The notes under the pieces: model-generated | The model's input: only the letters and a program-made list of their open reading frames with translations | Database searches by the model: none | What the model was told of the DNA's origin: nothing | Position numbers and translations under genes: made by a program | Part shown: in pieces, positions 26,498 to 34,692 of the stretch | Position numbering within the stretch: the first letter of the stretch is position 1 | Layout: each line of letters starts with the position of its first letter | Origin: Candidatus Poribacteria bacterium | GTDB lineage: Bacteria > Poribacteria > WGA-4E > GCA-2687025 | DNA: 64,000 nucleotides | Assembly (NCBI GenBank): GCA_018644665.1 | Contig: JABGQA010000160.1 | Span: 1-64,000 of the forward strand | Direction: 5' to 3'

Positions 26498-27501
26498 CAG
26501 TCCGCCCGCCACGAGGGATGGGCTTCGAAATCGCGCGTCATACTCGCCTTACCGCTGTCGGACATCCAGGAGGTCGCGATGCCACTCAGGATGAGCGCGC
26601 GTATCTCGTCCGGGGTGAAGCCCAACTCCCGCTCCAGCGCGGCGTACTCCTCGGCGAGGGAGGTCCCGAACATCGCCGGGTCGTCCGTGTTCACGCTGAC
26701 GGGTATGCCACGGTCGAGGAACTCGCGAATGGGGTGCGCCGCAACGGACGGGATCGCCGCCGTCCTCACGTTCGAGATCGGGCACGTCTCGATGGGTATG
26801 CGCCGTTCGGCGAGGTAGTCCATCAGGCGCTCGTCCTCGCTGGCGCGCGTGCCGTGACCGATGCGGTCGACGCGTAGGTCTCGCGCGGCTCCCCACACGC
26901 TGTCCGGCCCGGCGGCCTCGCCCGCGTGCGCGCTCGTGCGGAAGCCCATTCGCCGCGCCTCTTCGTACACGTCTGCGAACGGGGCCGGCGGGTACTCCTG
27001 CTCGGACCCACCGATCGTTATGCCGATGACGCCCAAGGTCTGAGCCTCCCGCAGTTCGGACAGCGTGACCGCCCCACGCTCAGGTCCATAGTTCCTCACC
27101 AGGTCCGCTACGAGCCTCACCTCGACCTCCGGCACGCGCTCCAGGCCGGCGCGGATCGCGCCAGTGAGCGGCAGCGTCGCCAGCCCGTGCTGCCGGAAAT
27201 CGCCAGGCGAGTAGTACGCCTCGACGTAGCGGACGTTCTGCCGAGCGAAGTCCCGCGCGACGGCCTCCGCGATGAGAGTGAAGTCGTCGTACTCCCGCAG
27301 GAAGGCGAGCTGCCACGTCCACGTCTCGATGAAGTGCGCGAAGTCTCGATACACGAACCGGCGTCGTAGCGCATCGGGGTCCGGCGTCGAGGGGTCACCG
27401 TCGTACTTGGAGATGAGTTCCCAGAGCGTCGGGAGGGGTATCGACCCCTCCGGGTGCACGTGCAGCTCTACCTTCGGGACGCGTTCGTGCCAGTCCGACA
27501 T
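26497..27501 (-). CDS. add: Adenosine deaminase family protein
   Basis: The 334-residue amidohydrolase has the full metal and catalytic set: H14-V-H16, H192-A-G-E195, H216 in GHGTRA and D273/D274 in VNTDDPAMFG. These fit zinc-dependent deamination of adenosine, or of an N6-modified adenine nucleoside or nucleotide. HVHPEG replaces the more usual HxHLDG or HLEG, so substrate preference is open. Adenosine, adenine and N6-methyl-AMP deaminases share these motifs. It is translationally coupled to the downstream DNA adenine methylase. The methylase neighbour makes N6-methyladenine salvage a plausible alternative role. Confidence 0.85.
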   Translation of the reverse strand: MSDWHERVPKVELHVHPEGSIPLPTLWELISKYDGDPSTPDPDALRRRFVYRDFAHFIETWTWQLAFLREYDDFTLIAEAVARDFARQNVRYVEAYYSPGDFRQHGLATLPLTGAIRAGLERVPEVEVRLVADLVRNYGPERGAVTLSELREAQTLGVIGITIGGSEQEYPPAPFADVYEEARRMGFRTSAHAGEAAGPDSVWGAARDLRVDRIGHGTRASEDERLMDYLAERRIPIETCPISNVRTAAIPSVAAHPIREFLDRGIPVSVNTDDPAMFGTSLAEEYAALERELGFTPDEIRALILSGIATSWMSDSGKASMTRDFEAHPSWRAD

Positions 27502-27517
27502 CCGCCCTCAATCTGTC

Positions 27518-28477
27518 CTACTCGACGCGCGCAAGCTCTTCGAGCGCGTGTTCGGTTACGGCGTGGATGCCGATGGTCCTCTCGACCACGCTGTTCGCGA
27601 GCGGCGCGCCGTCCATCGTGACGTCTGTGACCACGAACTCGCTCAGCGCCGCCTTGGCCACCCACATGGAATCGAGGTCGACGTAGATGTCGCCGAAGTA
27701 GTGGGACGAGCCGACGGCGTCGATGCTCATGCCCGGGGCCGGCTCCATGGCCATCGCGAACGAACTCTCGCCGGAATCATACGCGACGATCGCGCAGGGC
27801 GCTCCATCGACAAGCCCGAGACCCTTCAGCCCAAGCGTGATCCTGCCGTTGCGGAACGTCGAGCCCGACTCCGTCACGCCTTCCAGGTGCACCGTCGGCT
27901 CCGACGACGCGGCCGCGTGGACGATCGTGTCACCAAGACGCTTGAGATCCTGGATACCCGCGCCATCGTGCGTAGGCTCCGCGAAGACGTTACACATCGC
28001 GTGGAAGTCCACGAAGGCGTTGTACACCGCGTACGACAGGGCCGGATCCAGAGTCTGCCCGCTCGCGTCGGCCAACTCCTGAAACTTGCCGTGGTGGATG
28101 CCGAACATGTCGCCCGTTGCGCTCGACCCTGTCTGCTCGGGACGGAACTCGTACGACCATCCCGCCAGCTCCGGAACCTCGCTCGCGTCGCCGTCCGTGC
28201 GGACGGTCATTCGTACACACGTGTATTCGACGCGGCCGCCTTCGCCGGGCGTGCATCGGAGGAGAAGACCCAACTCGTGATACGGCTTCCGCGCGCCGTC
28301 CTGCTCGTACGTGATCGAGGTGGTGCGCATCTCGTAGAAGTGCGGGGTCGCCGCCCGCGCGGCCCCCAGGTCGAACTCGGCGTCGAGGGATGTCGACTCC
28401 GCCGCTGCCCACGGAGCAATCGTCACGTACAGCATCGCGGCCACCGCGCCGAATCCTGTCCACGCGCGTCCCTGCAT
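27518..28477 (-). CDS. Secreted protein of unknown function downstream of PadR
   Basis: The 319-residue protein has a clear signal peptide (cleavage near AAA-ES, residue 26). It is otherwise soluble, with several beta-strand-like segments and no motif I recognise; two isolated cysteines lie near residues 72 and 150. The start at 28477 is chosen because AAGGAG lies just upstream; an in-frame ATG at 28495 overlaps the PadR stop. The 14-nt gap to the PadR gene marks a two-gene operon, so the protein is probably the regulated product. A role in export, binding or stress cannot be read from the sequence. Confidence 0.7.
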   Translation of the reverse strand: MQGRAWTGFGAVAAMLYVTIAPWAAAESTSLDAEFDLGAARAATPHFYEMRTTSITYEQDGARKPYHELGLLLRCTPGEGGRVEYTCVRMTVRTDGDASEVPELAGWSYEFRPEQTGSSATGDMFGIHHGKFQELADASGQTLDPALSYAVYNAFVDFHAMCNVFAEPTHDGAGIQDLKRLGDTIVHAAASSEPTVHLEGVTESGSTFRNGRITLGLKGLGLVDGAPCAIVAYDSGESSFAMAMEPAPGMSIDAVGSSHYFGDIYVDLDSMWVAKAALSEFVVTDVTMDGAPLANSVVERTIGIHAVTEHALEELARVE

Positions 28478-28491
28478 GATCTCGCTCCTTC

Positions 28492-29055
28492 TCATTCCCT
28501 GTCGGCGTCCTGTGAAAGTGTCTGCGTGGCGGCCGTTGCCCATCGAATGTGAGCGCGGTACTGCTCCAACCCGTGTGACACGGCTACCGCGGCATGTGTC
28601 CTTCCCTCGTCCTTCAGCTCCTGAGCGGTCTGTTCCAGCGTCGGGAGGTAATCGGCCATGCGGTCGCGGAACGCGCCCAGGAATTCCAACGTGGCAGGTC
28701 TGCCGAGAACGTCCCCCATGAACGCGAACCGAAGGACGAGTGCCTCGACGTGCCATATCACGTCATCTCGCCCGATAGGCCGTCGCAGTTCGGCGCGCAA
28801 CGTCTCCAAGCCATCGTCAGTGAGGCCGAACACCCTCTTTGGCTTGAGCGTGTCCGCTCCCTCGGTTTTCCCCTCGACGAGCCCTCGCTCCTCGAGCCGC
28901 TTCAGCGCGGGATAGATCGCCCCAGGGCTGCTGCTGAAGTGGCCCATGGGCGTGGTGGCGAAAGTCTTCCGCAGGTCGTATCCCGAGCGCGGATGCTGAG
29001 AGACGAGACCGAGGATCGCCAGCGACAGGACCGATTCGGGTTTCGGGCTCTGCAT
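28492..29055 (-). CDS. PadR family transcriptional regulator
   Basis: The 187-residue protein has a PadR winged helix (LSLAILGLVSQHPRSGYDLR, SSPGAIYPALKRLEERGLVE, KRVFGLTDDGLETL) and a C-terminal helical dimerisation domain (about residues 95-180). PadR proteins repress adjacent genes and often their own. There is no convincing Shine-Dalgarno before the ATG at 29053-29055, so the transcript may be leaderless. An inverted repeat sits over the start. The secreted protein gene follows in the same operon. Confidence 0.85.
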   Translation of the reverse strand: MQSPKPESVLSLAILGLVSQHPRSGYDLRKTFATTPMGHFSSSPGAIYPALKRLEERGLVEGKTEGADTLKPKRVFGLTDDGLETLRAELRRPIGRDDVIWHVEALVLRFAFMGDVLGRPATLEFLGAFRDRMADYLPTLEQTAQELKDEGRTHAAVAVSHGLEQYRAHIRWATAATQTLSQDADRE

Positions 29056-29086
29056 AGTACATAGAGAATAGATCGAATCGTACTAT
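29054..29086. promoter_or_regulatory. Candidate PadR operator (inverted repeat)
   Basis: ATAGTAC (29054-29060) and GTACTAT (29080-29086) form perfect 7-bp arms around a 19-bp, AT-rich spacer. The left arm covers the padR start codon. PadR operators are typically spaced palindromes in the regulator's own promoter, so autoregulation is likely, but the site is predicted only. Confidence 0.45.
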
Positions 29087-29198
29087 ATGTCAAGAGCGAT
29101 CTGGACGCCGGCCGGCGTCCAGCGCGTTGACCCGATTCAGAGCCGAGTGCTAGAATCGGCGCTCACGCTAGCCGCGGCCACGAATCCAAGGATGCAAC

Positions 29199-30098
29199 AT
29201 GCTGCCCATGCCACCCACGGGTGTGTTCCCGCCCTCGGTAACGCCACTCGACGCCGACGAACATCTCGACGAAGAGGGCCTGGAGCGACAGCTCGAACGG
29301 CTTATCGGCGCGGGCGTGCACGGCTTCTTCATGTTGGGCACGTCCGGCGAGGGGACGACCCTCACCGACGAGACGCGTTGGGCAGCCATCGGGGCGGCGC
29401 AGCGGATCGTCGCCGGACGCGTGCCGATCATCGCGGCCGCGATGGACACGTCCACCGAGCGGGTGCTGCAGAACATCGAGCGTCTGAGTGACATCGGCGT
29501 GGATGCGGTGGCCGTTTCGCCACCGTACTACTTCATGCCGTTCCACGACCGCGACATGCTCTCGTTCTTCACCACGCTCGCAGACAAGTCCGCCCTCCCG
29601 ATCTTCATGTACAACATCCCGTCCACGACGAAAGTCACGCTGTCGGTTGATGTGATCGCGCAACTCGCGACGCTGGAGAACATCGTCGGCGTGAAGGACA
29701 GCACGGGGAACTGGGGCCACGGCGTAGAGTTGTTGGACCGCGTCGCGGAGCGTGAGGACTTCTCGGTGTTTATCGGGTCGCATCTCATCGCCGGCCACGG
29801 GCTGATGTACGGCGCGCGCGGGGCGATCATGTCGCTGGTGAACATCGACCCGGCCACGTGCCTCGCGCTGTTCGAGGCAGGGCGACGTGGGGACGTGGCG
29901 GAGACGGTTCGGTGCACGCGGCGTCTGCTGCGGCTCGGGATGATCTTCCGGCACGGCGCGCAGCCGCCAGCGCTGAAGACGGCGCTGGAGTTGATGGGCG
30001 TCTGCAGTCACTATTCGACGCACCCGAACCTGCCCCTCACGCCGGAGGCGGTCGTGTTCGTCGAGACGACCCTTCGCGAACTCGACCTGCTCGAATGA
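29199..30098 (+). CDS. DapA/NanA-type lyase family protein
   Basis: The 299-residue TIM-barrel enzyme has the Schiff-base lysine K166 in VGVKDSTGN and the conserved Y138 in MYNIPSTT. The substrate loop is GTSGEGTTLTDE (residues 47-58), corresponding to the GTTGE motif of DapA and the GSTGE motif of NanA. It could be dihydrodipicolinate synthase, N-acetylneuraminate lyase or a 2-keto-3-deoxy sugar-acid aldolase. The loop after GTSGE and the lack of other lysine genes favour a family name only. Four bases overlap the HAD gene, indicating coupling. Confidence 0.85.
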   Translation: MLPMPPTGVFPPSVTPLDADEHLDEEGLERQLERLIGAGVHGFFMLGTSGEGTTLTDETRWAAIGAAQRIVAGRVPIIAAAMDTSTERVLQNIERLSDIGVDAVAVSPPYYFMPFHDRDMLSFFTTLADKSALPIFMYNIPSTTKVTLSVDVIAQLATLENIVGVKDSTGNWGHGVELLDRVAEREDFSVFIGSHLIAGHGLMYGARGAIMSLVNIDPATCLALFEAGRRGDVAETVRCTRRLLRLGMIFRHGAQPPALKTALELMGVCSHYSTHPNLPLTPEAVVFVETTLRELDLLE

Positions 30099-30928
30099 CG
30101 CCCGTCCTCGCCGTCGACTTCGACGAGACGATCACAACGCTCGACACCGTCGCGCGGCTGCCGAAGCTCGCCGCCGAATACCTCCCACGGGCGGAGGCCG
30201 CGGGACGCGGACGCTCATGGGAGCAGGGCGTGTCTTCCTACGTCGCCCAATGGCGGGAGACGTTCGAGGCGGTGTTGGCCTCGCCGCCCGACGGCCCGAC
30301 CGCGGCCGACCGCGTGGACGCGTTCTCCAGGCGTTTCTCAGACATCGAGAACGGCTCTCTTACGGCCATCGAAGACCGAAGCCTGTTGCACGGCATACCG
30401 CGCGCGGCGCTGACCCGATGCGGCACGGGGATCCCCAAACGCGACGGCGCCGATGAGACGCTGGCCGAAGCGCGCCGACGCGGTTTCGACGTCCACATCA
30501 TCTCCGCGAACTGGTCGGCGGACATGCTTCGGGGCGCGGTGGGAGATGTCGGGGACATCCACAGCAACGACCTCGAGTTCGACGCCGAGGGACTCACGAC
30601 GGGCAGGTTCCTGCGCAGGATGGTCTCCGCGCGGGACAAGGGCGTCTGTCTGCGAGGCGTCGCTGATGGCCGCGGCCGGGTGGTCTACGTCGGCGATGGC
30701 ATGAACGACCTAGCGGCGCTGCTGGAAGCCGACATCGGCATCGTCATCGGCCGCAAGCCGGATATGCAGCGTGTGTGCGAGGCATTGGGCATCCCCACGT
30801 ACGCGATGGCGGAGGCAGGCCGGGTCTCAGCGGGCGAGTCGCTACTGCGCGTCGATTGCTGGGACGAGATCGCGCAGTGTCTGTTTGAGCGGGAAAGGGT
30901 GGGAGTCGAACCCACCGCGGACGGTTGA
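30095..30928 (+). CDS. HAD superfamily phosphatase
   Basis: The 277-residue protein has HAD motif I D8FDETIT, motif II in VHIISANWS, a motif III basic region and motif IV VYVGDGMNDLAAL, with a helical cap between motifs I and II. It probably hydrolyses a phosphate ester; the DFDxTIT form is seen in small cytosolic HAD enzymes of several specificities. It overlaps the DapA-like gene by 4 nt. The last 13 residues are encoded by DNA that is also the antisense of tRNA-Sec (30890-30928), so the natural end may owe to that overlap. Confidence 0.75.
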   Translation: MTPVLAVDFDETITTLDTVARLPKLAAEYLPRAEAAGRGRSWEQGVSSYVAQWRETFEAVLASPPDGPTAADRVDAFSRRFSDIENGSLTAIEDRSLLHGIPRAALTRCGTGIPKRDGADETLAEARRRGFDVHIISANWSADMLRGAVGDVGDIHSNDLEFDAEGLTTGRFLRRMVSARDKGVCLRGVADGRGRVVYVGDGMNDLAALLEADIGIVIGRKPDMQRVCEALGIPTYAMAEAGRVSAGESLLRVDCWDEIAQCLFERERVGVEPTADG

Positions 30929-30981
30929 CGCCCGCATCTGGTTTTGAAGACCAGTAGAGCCACCGGACCCTATCCTCCCCC
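30890..30981 (-). tRNA. selC: tRNA-Sec, anticodon UCA
   Basis: On the minus strand the 92-nt sequence folds as a selenocysteine tRNA. The acceptor stem is 8 bp (30974-30981 with 30891-30898, two G-U pairs). The D stem is 6 bp with a 4-nt loop. The anticodon stem CTGGT/ACCAG has the loop CTTCAAA, with TCA centred at 30945-30947. A long variable arm is closed by about 7 bp (GCGGGCG/CGTCCGC). The T arm is 5 bp with loop TTCGACT. The 8-bp acceptor, 6-bp D stem and long extra arm separate it from Ser and Leu tRNAs. The discriminator is G; CCA is not encoded. Its 3-prime half overlaps the HAD gene on the other strand. Confidence 0.93.
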
Positions 30982-31205
30982 GCATAGTCGGGCGCCGAGA
31001 AGTATACCCGCCGTGGCGACGGCTCCCAAGAGACCTCGCGATGGCTAGTGCGTCGCGGTGACCGTCAAGCGCCTTCGTTGTCGGCGAACCCTGAGTCGCT
31101 GACGCCGAGGTACAGCGCCTTTCCTGCGTAGGCGGCGACCCGTCGTAGGCGTCTGGCATTGGACAGAAGCGCCGTCCGGAGAGCGGAGGCGAGACCGGCT
31201 CTGAG

Positions 31206-31436
31206 CTACGTCGCGCCCCAGAACGTGTGCCCGCAGGCGTTGCAGGAGCTTTCCCGTTGGTCCGCAACCGCCACATCGACGGCTACGCCGTCCGAGCCAT
31301 TGGCCCCCGCCCATTGGCGGGTTTGGCCCGTGGGATAGGCGGCGCGCTTGCCGCAGTCGGCGCACGCACGCATGTGGTGGGCGGCTCCCACGAAGATGAC
31401 GGTCAGTAGAACGCTCCACACGGCGATCCATATCAT
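31206..31436 (-). CDS. Small membrane protein with zinc-ribbon-like tail
   Basis: The 76-residue protein has one membrane helix (about residues 2-20, IWIAVWSVLLTVIFVGAA), then CADCGK (about 26-31) and CNACGH near the C-terminus, two CxxC knuckles typical of a zinc ribbon. AAGGAAGG with suitable spacing precedes the ATG at 31436. A longer frame to 31610 without such a ribosome site is less likely. It is isolated, with 224 nt to tRNA-Sec and 288 nt to the aminosugar cassette. Function unknown. Confidence 0.55.
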   Translation of the reverse strand: MIWIAVWSVLLTVIFVGAAHHMRACADCGKRAAYPTGQTRQWAGANGSDGVAVDVAVADQRESSCNACGHTFWGAT

Positions 31437-31724
31437 AGCGCGTGCCTTCCTTACATCGGCATCGGATTGAAGCGGCTGACGCGAAAGGCGTGCCAATAGG
31501 TCGTGGACCGTAGATCCCCTTGAATAGAGCGTTTGTGCGTGCTGTGCGGCCTCCGGTGTCCACATCCTCTCACACCGCGCGACGACGGCGTGCGCCGGAG
31601 GATACGGCACGCGAGGCCTCCGACCAGGGCGGGCGCAAGGCTGGAGCGGCTCGTTTGCGCTGCTTCGGAGGCGCTTCTATCATAGGGCGCAAGTAATGGG
31701 CGTCCGGCGTCGCGAGGGAGTGCG

Positions 31725-32522
31725 ATGAGAAGCGTAGTGCTCGGTCGAGGCTTCCTCGGCGAGGAATACGAACGTCACGGTTACGAGGTATGGGGACGCG
31801 ACCGCTTCGTGATCAAGGACGCGAACACGATCCACTTCGACGACGCGCTCCTCGATTACGACGTCATCATCAACTGCATCGGCAAGAGCGACACGCGATC
31901 GTGCGAGCGCCCTGAAAACTGGGAGGGAACGCTCCTCGTCAACGGCATCCTGCCCTCTCGACTCAGCGCGCTCTGCGAGGAGCACGGCAAGACCCTCGTC
32001 CACATAAGCACGGGGTGCCTATACGACCGCAACGACTACCCGCAGACGGAGACGGATTTCACCGTCAGCCACTGCCGGTACACCGTCGCGAAGTGGGTCG
32101 GAGAAAACGGGCTGAACCCCGACCGTGACCTTATCCTACGACCGCGGCTCTTCTTCAACGACCAGGACCACCCGAAGAACCTGCTGCGGAAGCTCCCCAG
32201 GTTCACGTCCTACCTCGACGAACTGAACAGCTTCACGCACACCGCGGAGGTCGTACGCGCGACATCGGCTCTTGTCGCGGCGGGATGCGCCGGCGTCTAC
32301 AACGTCGCCTGCGAGGGGTTCCTCACCGTCTTCGACCTGGCGCAACTCGTCGGGTTGCGGGGCGGGAAGATTCACGCGGACACGTTGCACCTGCGCGAGG
32401 GACTGTATCTCGTCAACAACATCCTCAACCTCGACAAGCTGAAGCGGCATTACGTGCCAGCCAACCTGGTCGACAGCGTTCTCGAGGCGAACGCGAAGCT
32501 ACACGGCGAGGCCGCCTCATAG
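31725..32522 (+). CDS. RmlD-like NAD(P)-dependent sugar reductase/epimerase
   Basis: The 265-residue short-chain dehydrogenase-type protein opens with MRSVVLGRGFLGEEYERHG, a GxGxxG dinucleotide site. It has the active-site STGCLYD region and a YTVAK motif near residue 130. The overall pattern resembles dTDP-4-dehydrorhamnose reductase more than UDP-glucose epimerase. GAGGGAG precedes the ATG. It heads a four-gene cassette of nucleotide-sugar modification (31.7-35.8 kb), probably making an unusual sugar for surface polysaccharide or a natural product; the exact sugar cannot be assigned. Confidence 0.75.
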   Translation: MRSVVLGRGFLGEEYERHGYEVWGRDRFVIKDANTIHFDDALLDYDVIINCIGKSDTRSCERPENWEGTLLVNGILPSRLSALCEEHGKTLVHISTGCLYDRNDYPQTETDFTVSHCRYTVAKWVGENGLNPDRDLILRPRLFFNDQDHPKNLLRKLPRFTSYLDELNSFTHTAEVVRATSALVAAGCAGVYNVACEGFLTVFDLAQLVGLRGGKIHADTLHLREGLYLVNNILNLDKLKRHYVPANLVDSVLEANAKLHGEAAS

Positions 32523-32625
32523 TCGGTTCCGGATGCCGCCACCCGGGTCACGGCGCGGAGAGCCTGTGGACGGCGCCCAACACGGGACAAGCCACCCGCG
32601 CGGCCATTAGTGAGATGAGCACACG

Positions 32626-33735
32626 ATGATCCGTTTCGCGGACCTTCCGGCCGAATTCCAGGCCATCAGAGACGAAGTGTTCGAGGCGATCACGCCGGTG
32701 ATGGAATCCGGACAGTTCGCCCTTGGGTTCGCCGTGCAGCAGTTCGAAGAGGACTTTGCAGCGTACTGTCGCGCTGAACACGCCGTCGGGGTGAATTCCG
32801 GTACCAGCGCGCTGCATCTGGCGCTGCTAGCCGCGGGCATCGGCGAAGGCGACGAAGTCATCACCGTCTCCCATACGTTCATCGCGACCATCGCCGCCAT
32901 CCGATACACCGGCGCCACGCCCGTAATGGTCGACGTGGACGCCGACACGTACAACCTCGACCCGGGCCGGATCGAAGAAGCCATCACGCCACGCACGCGC
33001 GCGATCATCCCGGTGCATCTATATGGTCAACCCGTGGACATGGACCCGATCATGGAAATCGCCCGTCGGCGCGGCCTCGTCGTGGTCGAGGACGCCTGTC
33101 AGGCGCACGGAGCGGAGTACAAGGGCCGTCGATGTGGGAGCATCGGCGACCTTGCGGCGTTCAGTTTCTATCCGGGGAAGAATCTCGGCGCATTCGGTGA
33201 GGCAGGCGCTGTCACCTCGAACAACGCCGAGTACGCCGACAAGATTCGCTCCATGCGGCACTGGGGGCAGACCCGTCGCTACTACCACGACCTGCCCGGA
33301 TACAACTACCGCATGGACGGCCTGCAAGGCGCGGTGCTGAGCGTGAAGCTGCGACACATCGAGGCCTGGACCGGCCAGCGACGGGAACGCGCTGCCTGGT
33401 ACGACGAACTCCTCTCGGACAGCCCTTTCCGGCCGCCCGTCGTCCAGCCAGACGTTCGCCACGTGTACCACCGCTACGTCGTCGAGACTGACGAGCGCGA
33501 GCCGCTCCAGGAGTGGCTGACGCAGCACGACATCGACTCGGGAATCCACTACCCGACGCCGGTGCATCTCCAGGCCGTACACGCGGACCTCGGCTACTCC
33601 GTCGGCGACCTTCCCGTCACGGAGCGGGCCGCCTCACGTGTGCTCTCTCTGCCTCTGGCGCCGCAACACACGCGCGAGGAGATTGAGGCGGTCGCGGCGT
33701 GCCTGAACGCGTTCGCAAGCAGAGGAGACGCCTGA
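32626..33735 (+). CDS. DegT/DnrJ/EryC1/StrS aminotransferase, copy 1
   Basis: The 369-residue PLP enzyme of the sugar aminotransferase family has the cofactor lysine K185 in FYPGKNLGAFGEAGAV, the EDACQAHGAEYKGR segment (near residues 155-168) and the NSGTSALHLAL phosphate-binding loop. It transaminates a keto-sugar nucleotide. Between it and the RmlD-like gene lie 103 nt without a gene. A second family member follows two genes later. Confidence 0.9.
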   Translation: MIRFADLPAEFQAIRDEVFEAITPVMESGQFALGFAVQQFEEDFAAYCRAEHAVGVNSGTSALHLALLAAGIGEGDEVITVSHTFIATIAAIRYTGATPVMVDVDADTYNLDPGRIEEAITPRTRAIIPVHLYGQPVDMDPIMEIARRRGLVVVEDACQAHGAEYKGRRCGSIGDLAAFSFYPGKNLGAFGEAGAVTSNNAEYADKIRSMRHWGQTRRYYHDLPGYNYRMDGLQGAVLSVKLRHIEAWTGQRRERAAWYDELLSDSPFRPPVVQPDVRHVYHRYVVETDEREPLQEWLTQHDIDSGIHYPTPVHLQAVHADLGYSVGDLPVTERAASRVLSLPLAPQHTREEIEAVAACLNAFASRGDA

Positions 33736-33738
33736 CAC

Positions 33739-34692
33739 ATGCTCGGACGGACGCTCATCACCGGCGGCGCCGGGCTCATCGGGTCGACGATCGCGGAGCA
33801 TCTCGCGGCCGCGGGCCATACGGACATCATCGTGCTCGACAACTTCGTCCGGGGACGTCGGGACAACCTGGGCGATCTCGTAGAGCGGGGTGTCGTCGAG
33901 CTGGTCGACGGCGATGTCCGCGATCGTGACGCGCTGCGGGACGTCATGTCCGGCGTAGACGTCCTGCTCCACCAGGCGGCGATCCGTATCACCCAATGCG
34001 CGCTGGAGCCACGGCTGGCGCTGGAGGTGCTTGTCGACGGCACGTTCAACGTGCTGGAAGCCGCCGCCGAGGAGGGCGTGCGGAGGACCGTCGCGGCGTC
34101 GTCGGCGTCCGTGTACGGCATGGCCGAGGCATTTCCAACGACGGAGCGGCACCACCCCTACAACAACGACACGTTCTACGGCGCGGCCAAGGCGTTCAAC
34201 GAGGGCATGCTGCGCAGCTACAAGCAGATGCACGACCTCGACTACGTCGCGCTGCGCTACTTCAACGTGTACGGGCCGAAGATGGACGTGTACGGCAAAT
34301 ACACCGAGGTGCTCGTGCGCTGGATGGAGCGCATCGAGGCGGGCGAGCCGCCGCTGATCTTCGGCGACGGGACGCAGACGATGGACTTCGTGTACTCCGA
34401 AGACATCGCGCGCGCGAACATACTCGCCGCCCAGGCTGACGTTACGGACACCGTGTACAACGTCGCGTCGGGGTCGGAAACAAGCCTGAACGACCTGGCG
34501 GCCGCGCTGCTAGACGTCATGGGCTCGGACCTGACACCGGAGTACCGAGCCGAACGGGCGGTGAACAGCGTGCGACGTCGGTTGGCGGACACCTCACGGG
34601 CCACCGAAGAACTTGGCTTCACCGCCCACATCTCGATCGACGAGGGATTGCGGAGGCTGGTGGACTGGTGGCGGGAGGCCCGCCGCGCGTGA
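33739..34692 (+). CDS. NAD-dependent nucleotide-sugar epimerase/dehydratase
   Basis: The 317-residue extended SDR has TLITGGAGLIGSTIAEHL at the N-terminus, SSASVYG near residue 121 and the catalytic Y147GAAK151. It resembles UDP-glucose 4-epimerase or dTDP-glucose 4,6-dehydratase-like enzymes. GAGGAG precedes the start, three bases after the preceding stop. It probably supplies the keto-sugar substrate for the two flanking DegT enzymes. Confidence 0.85.
   Translation: MLGRTLITGGAGLIGSTIAEHLAAAGHTDIIVLDNFVRGRRDNLGDLVERGVVELVDGDVRDRDALRDVMSGVDVLLHQAAIRITQCALEPRLALEVLVDGTFNVLEAAAEEGVRRTVAASSASVYGMAEAFPTTERHHPYNNDTFYGAAKAFNEGMLRSYKQMHDLDYVALRYFNVYGPKMDVYGKYTEVLVRWMERIEAGEPPLIFGDGTQTMDFVYSEDIARANILAAQADVTDTVYNVASGSETSLNDLAAALLDVMGSDLTPEYRAERAVNSVRRRLADTSRATEELGFTAHISIDEGLRRLVDWWREARRA

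Noticed and set aside
26497-26512. Phage or restriction-modification locus around the adenine methylase
   Set aside because: No endonuclease, integrase or phage gene is adjacent; the only close partner is the deaminase.
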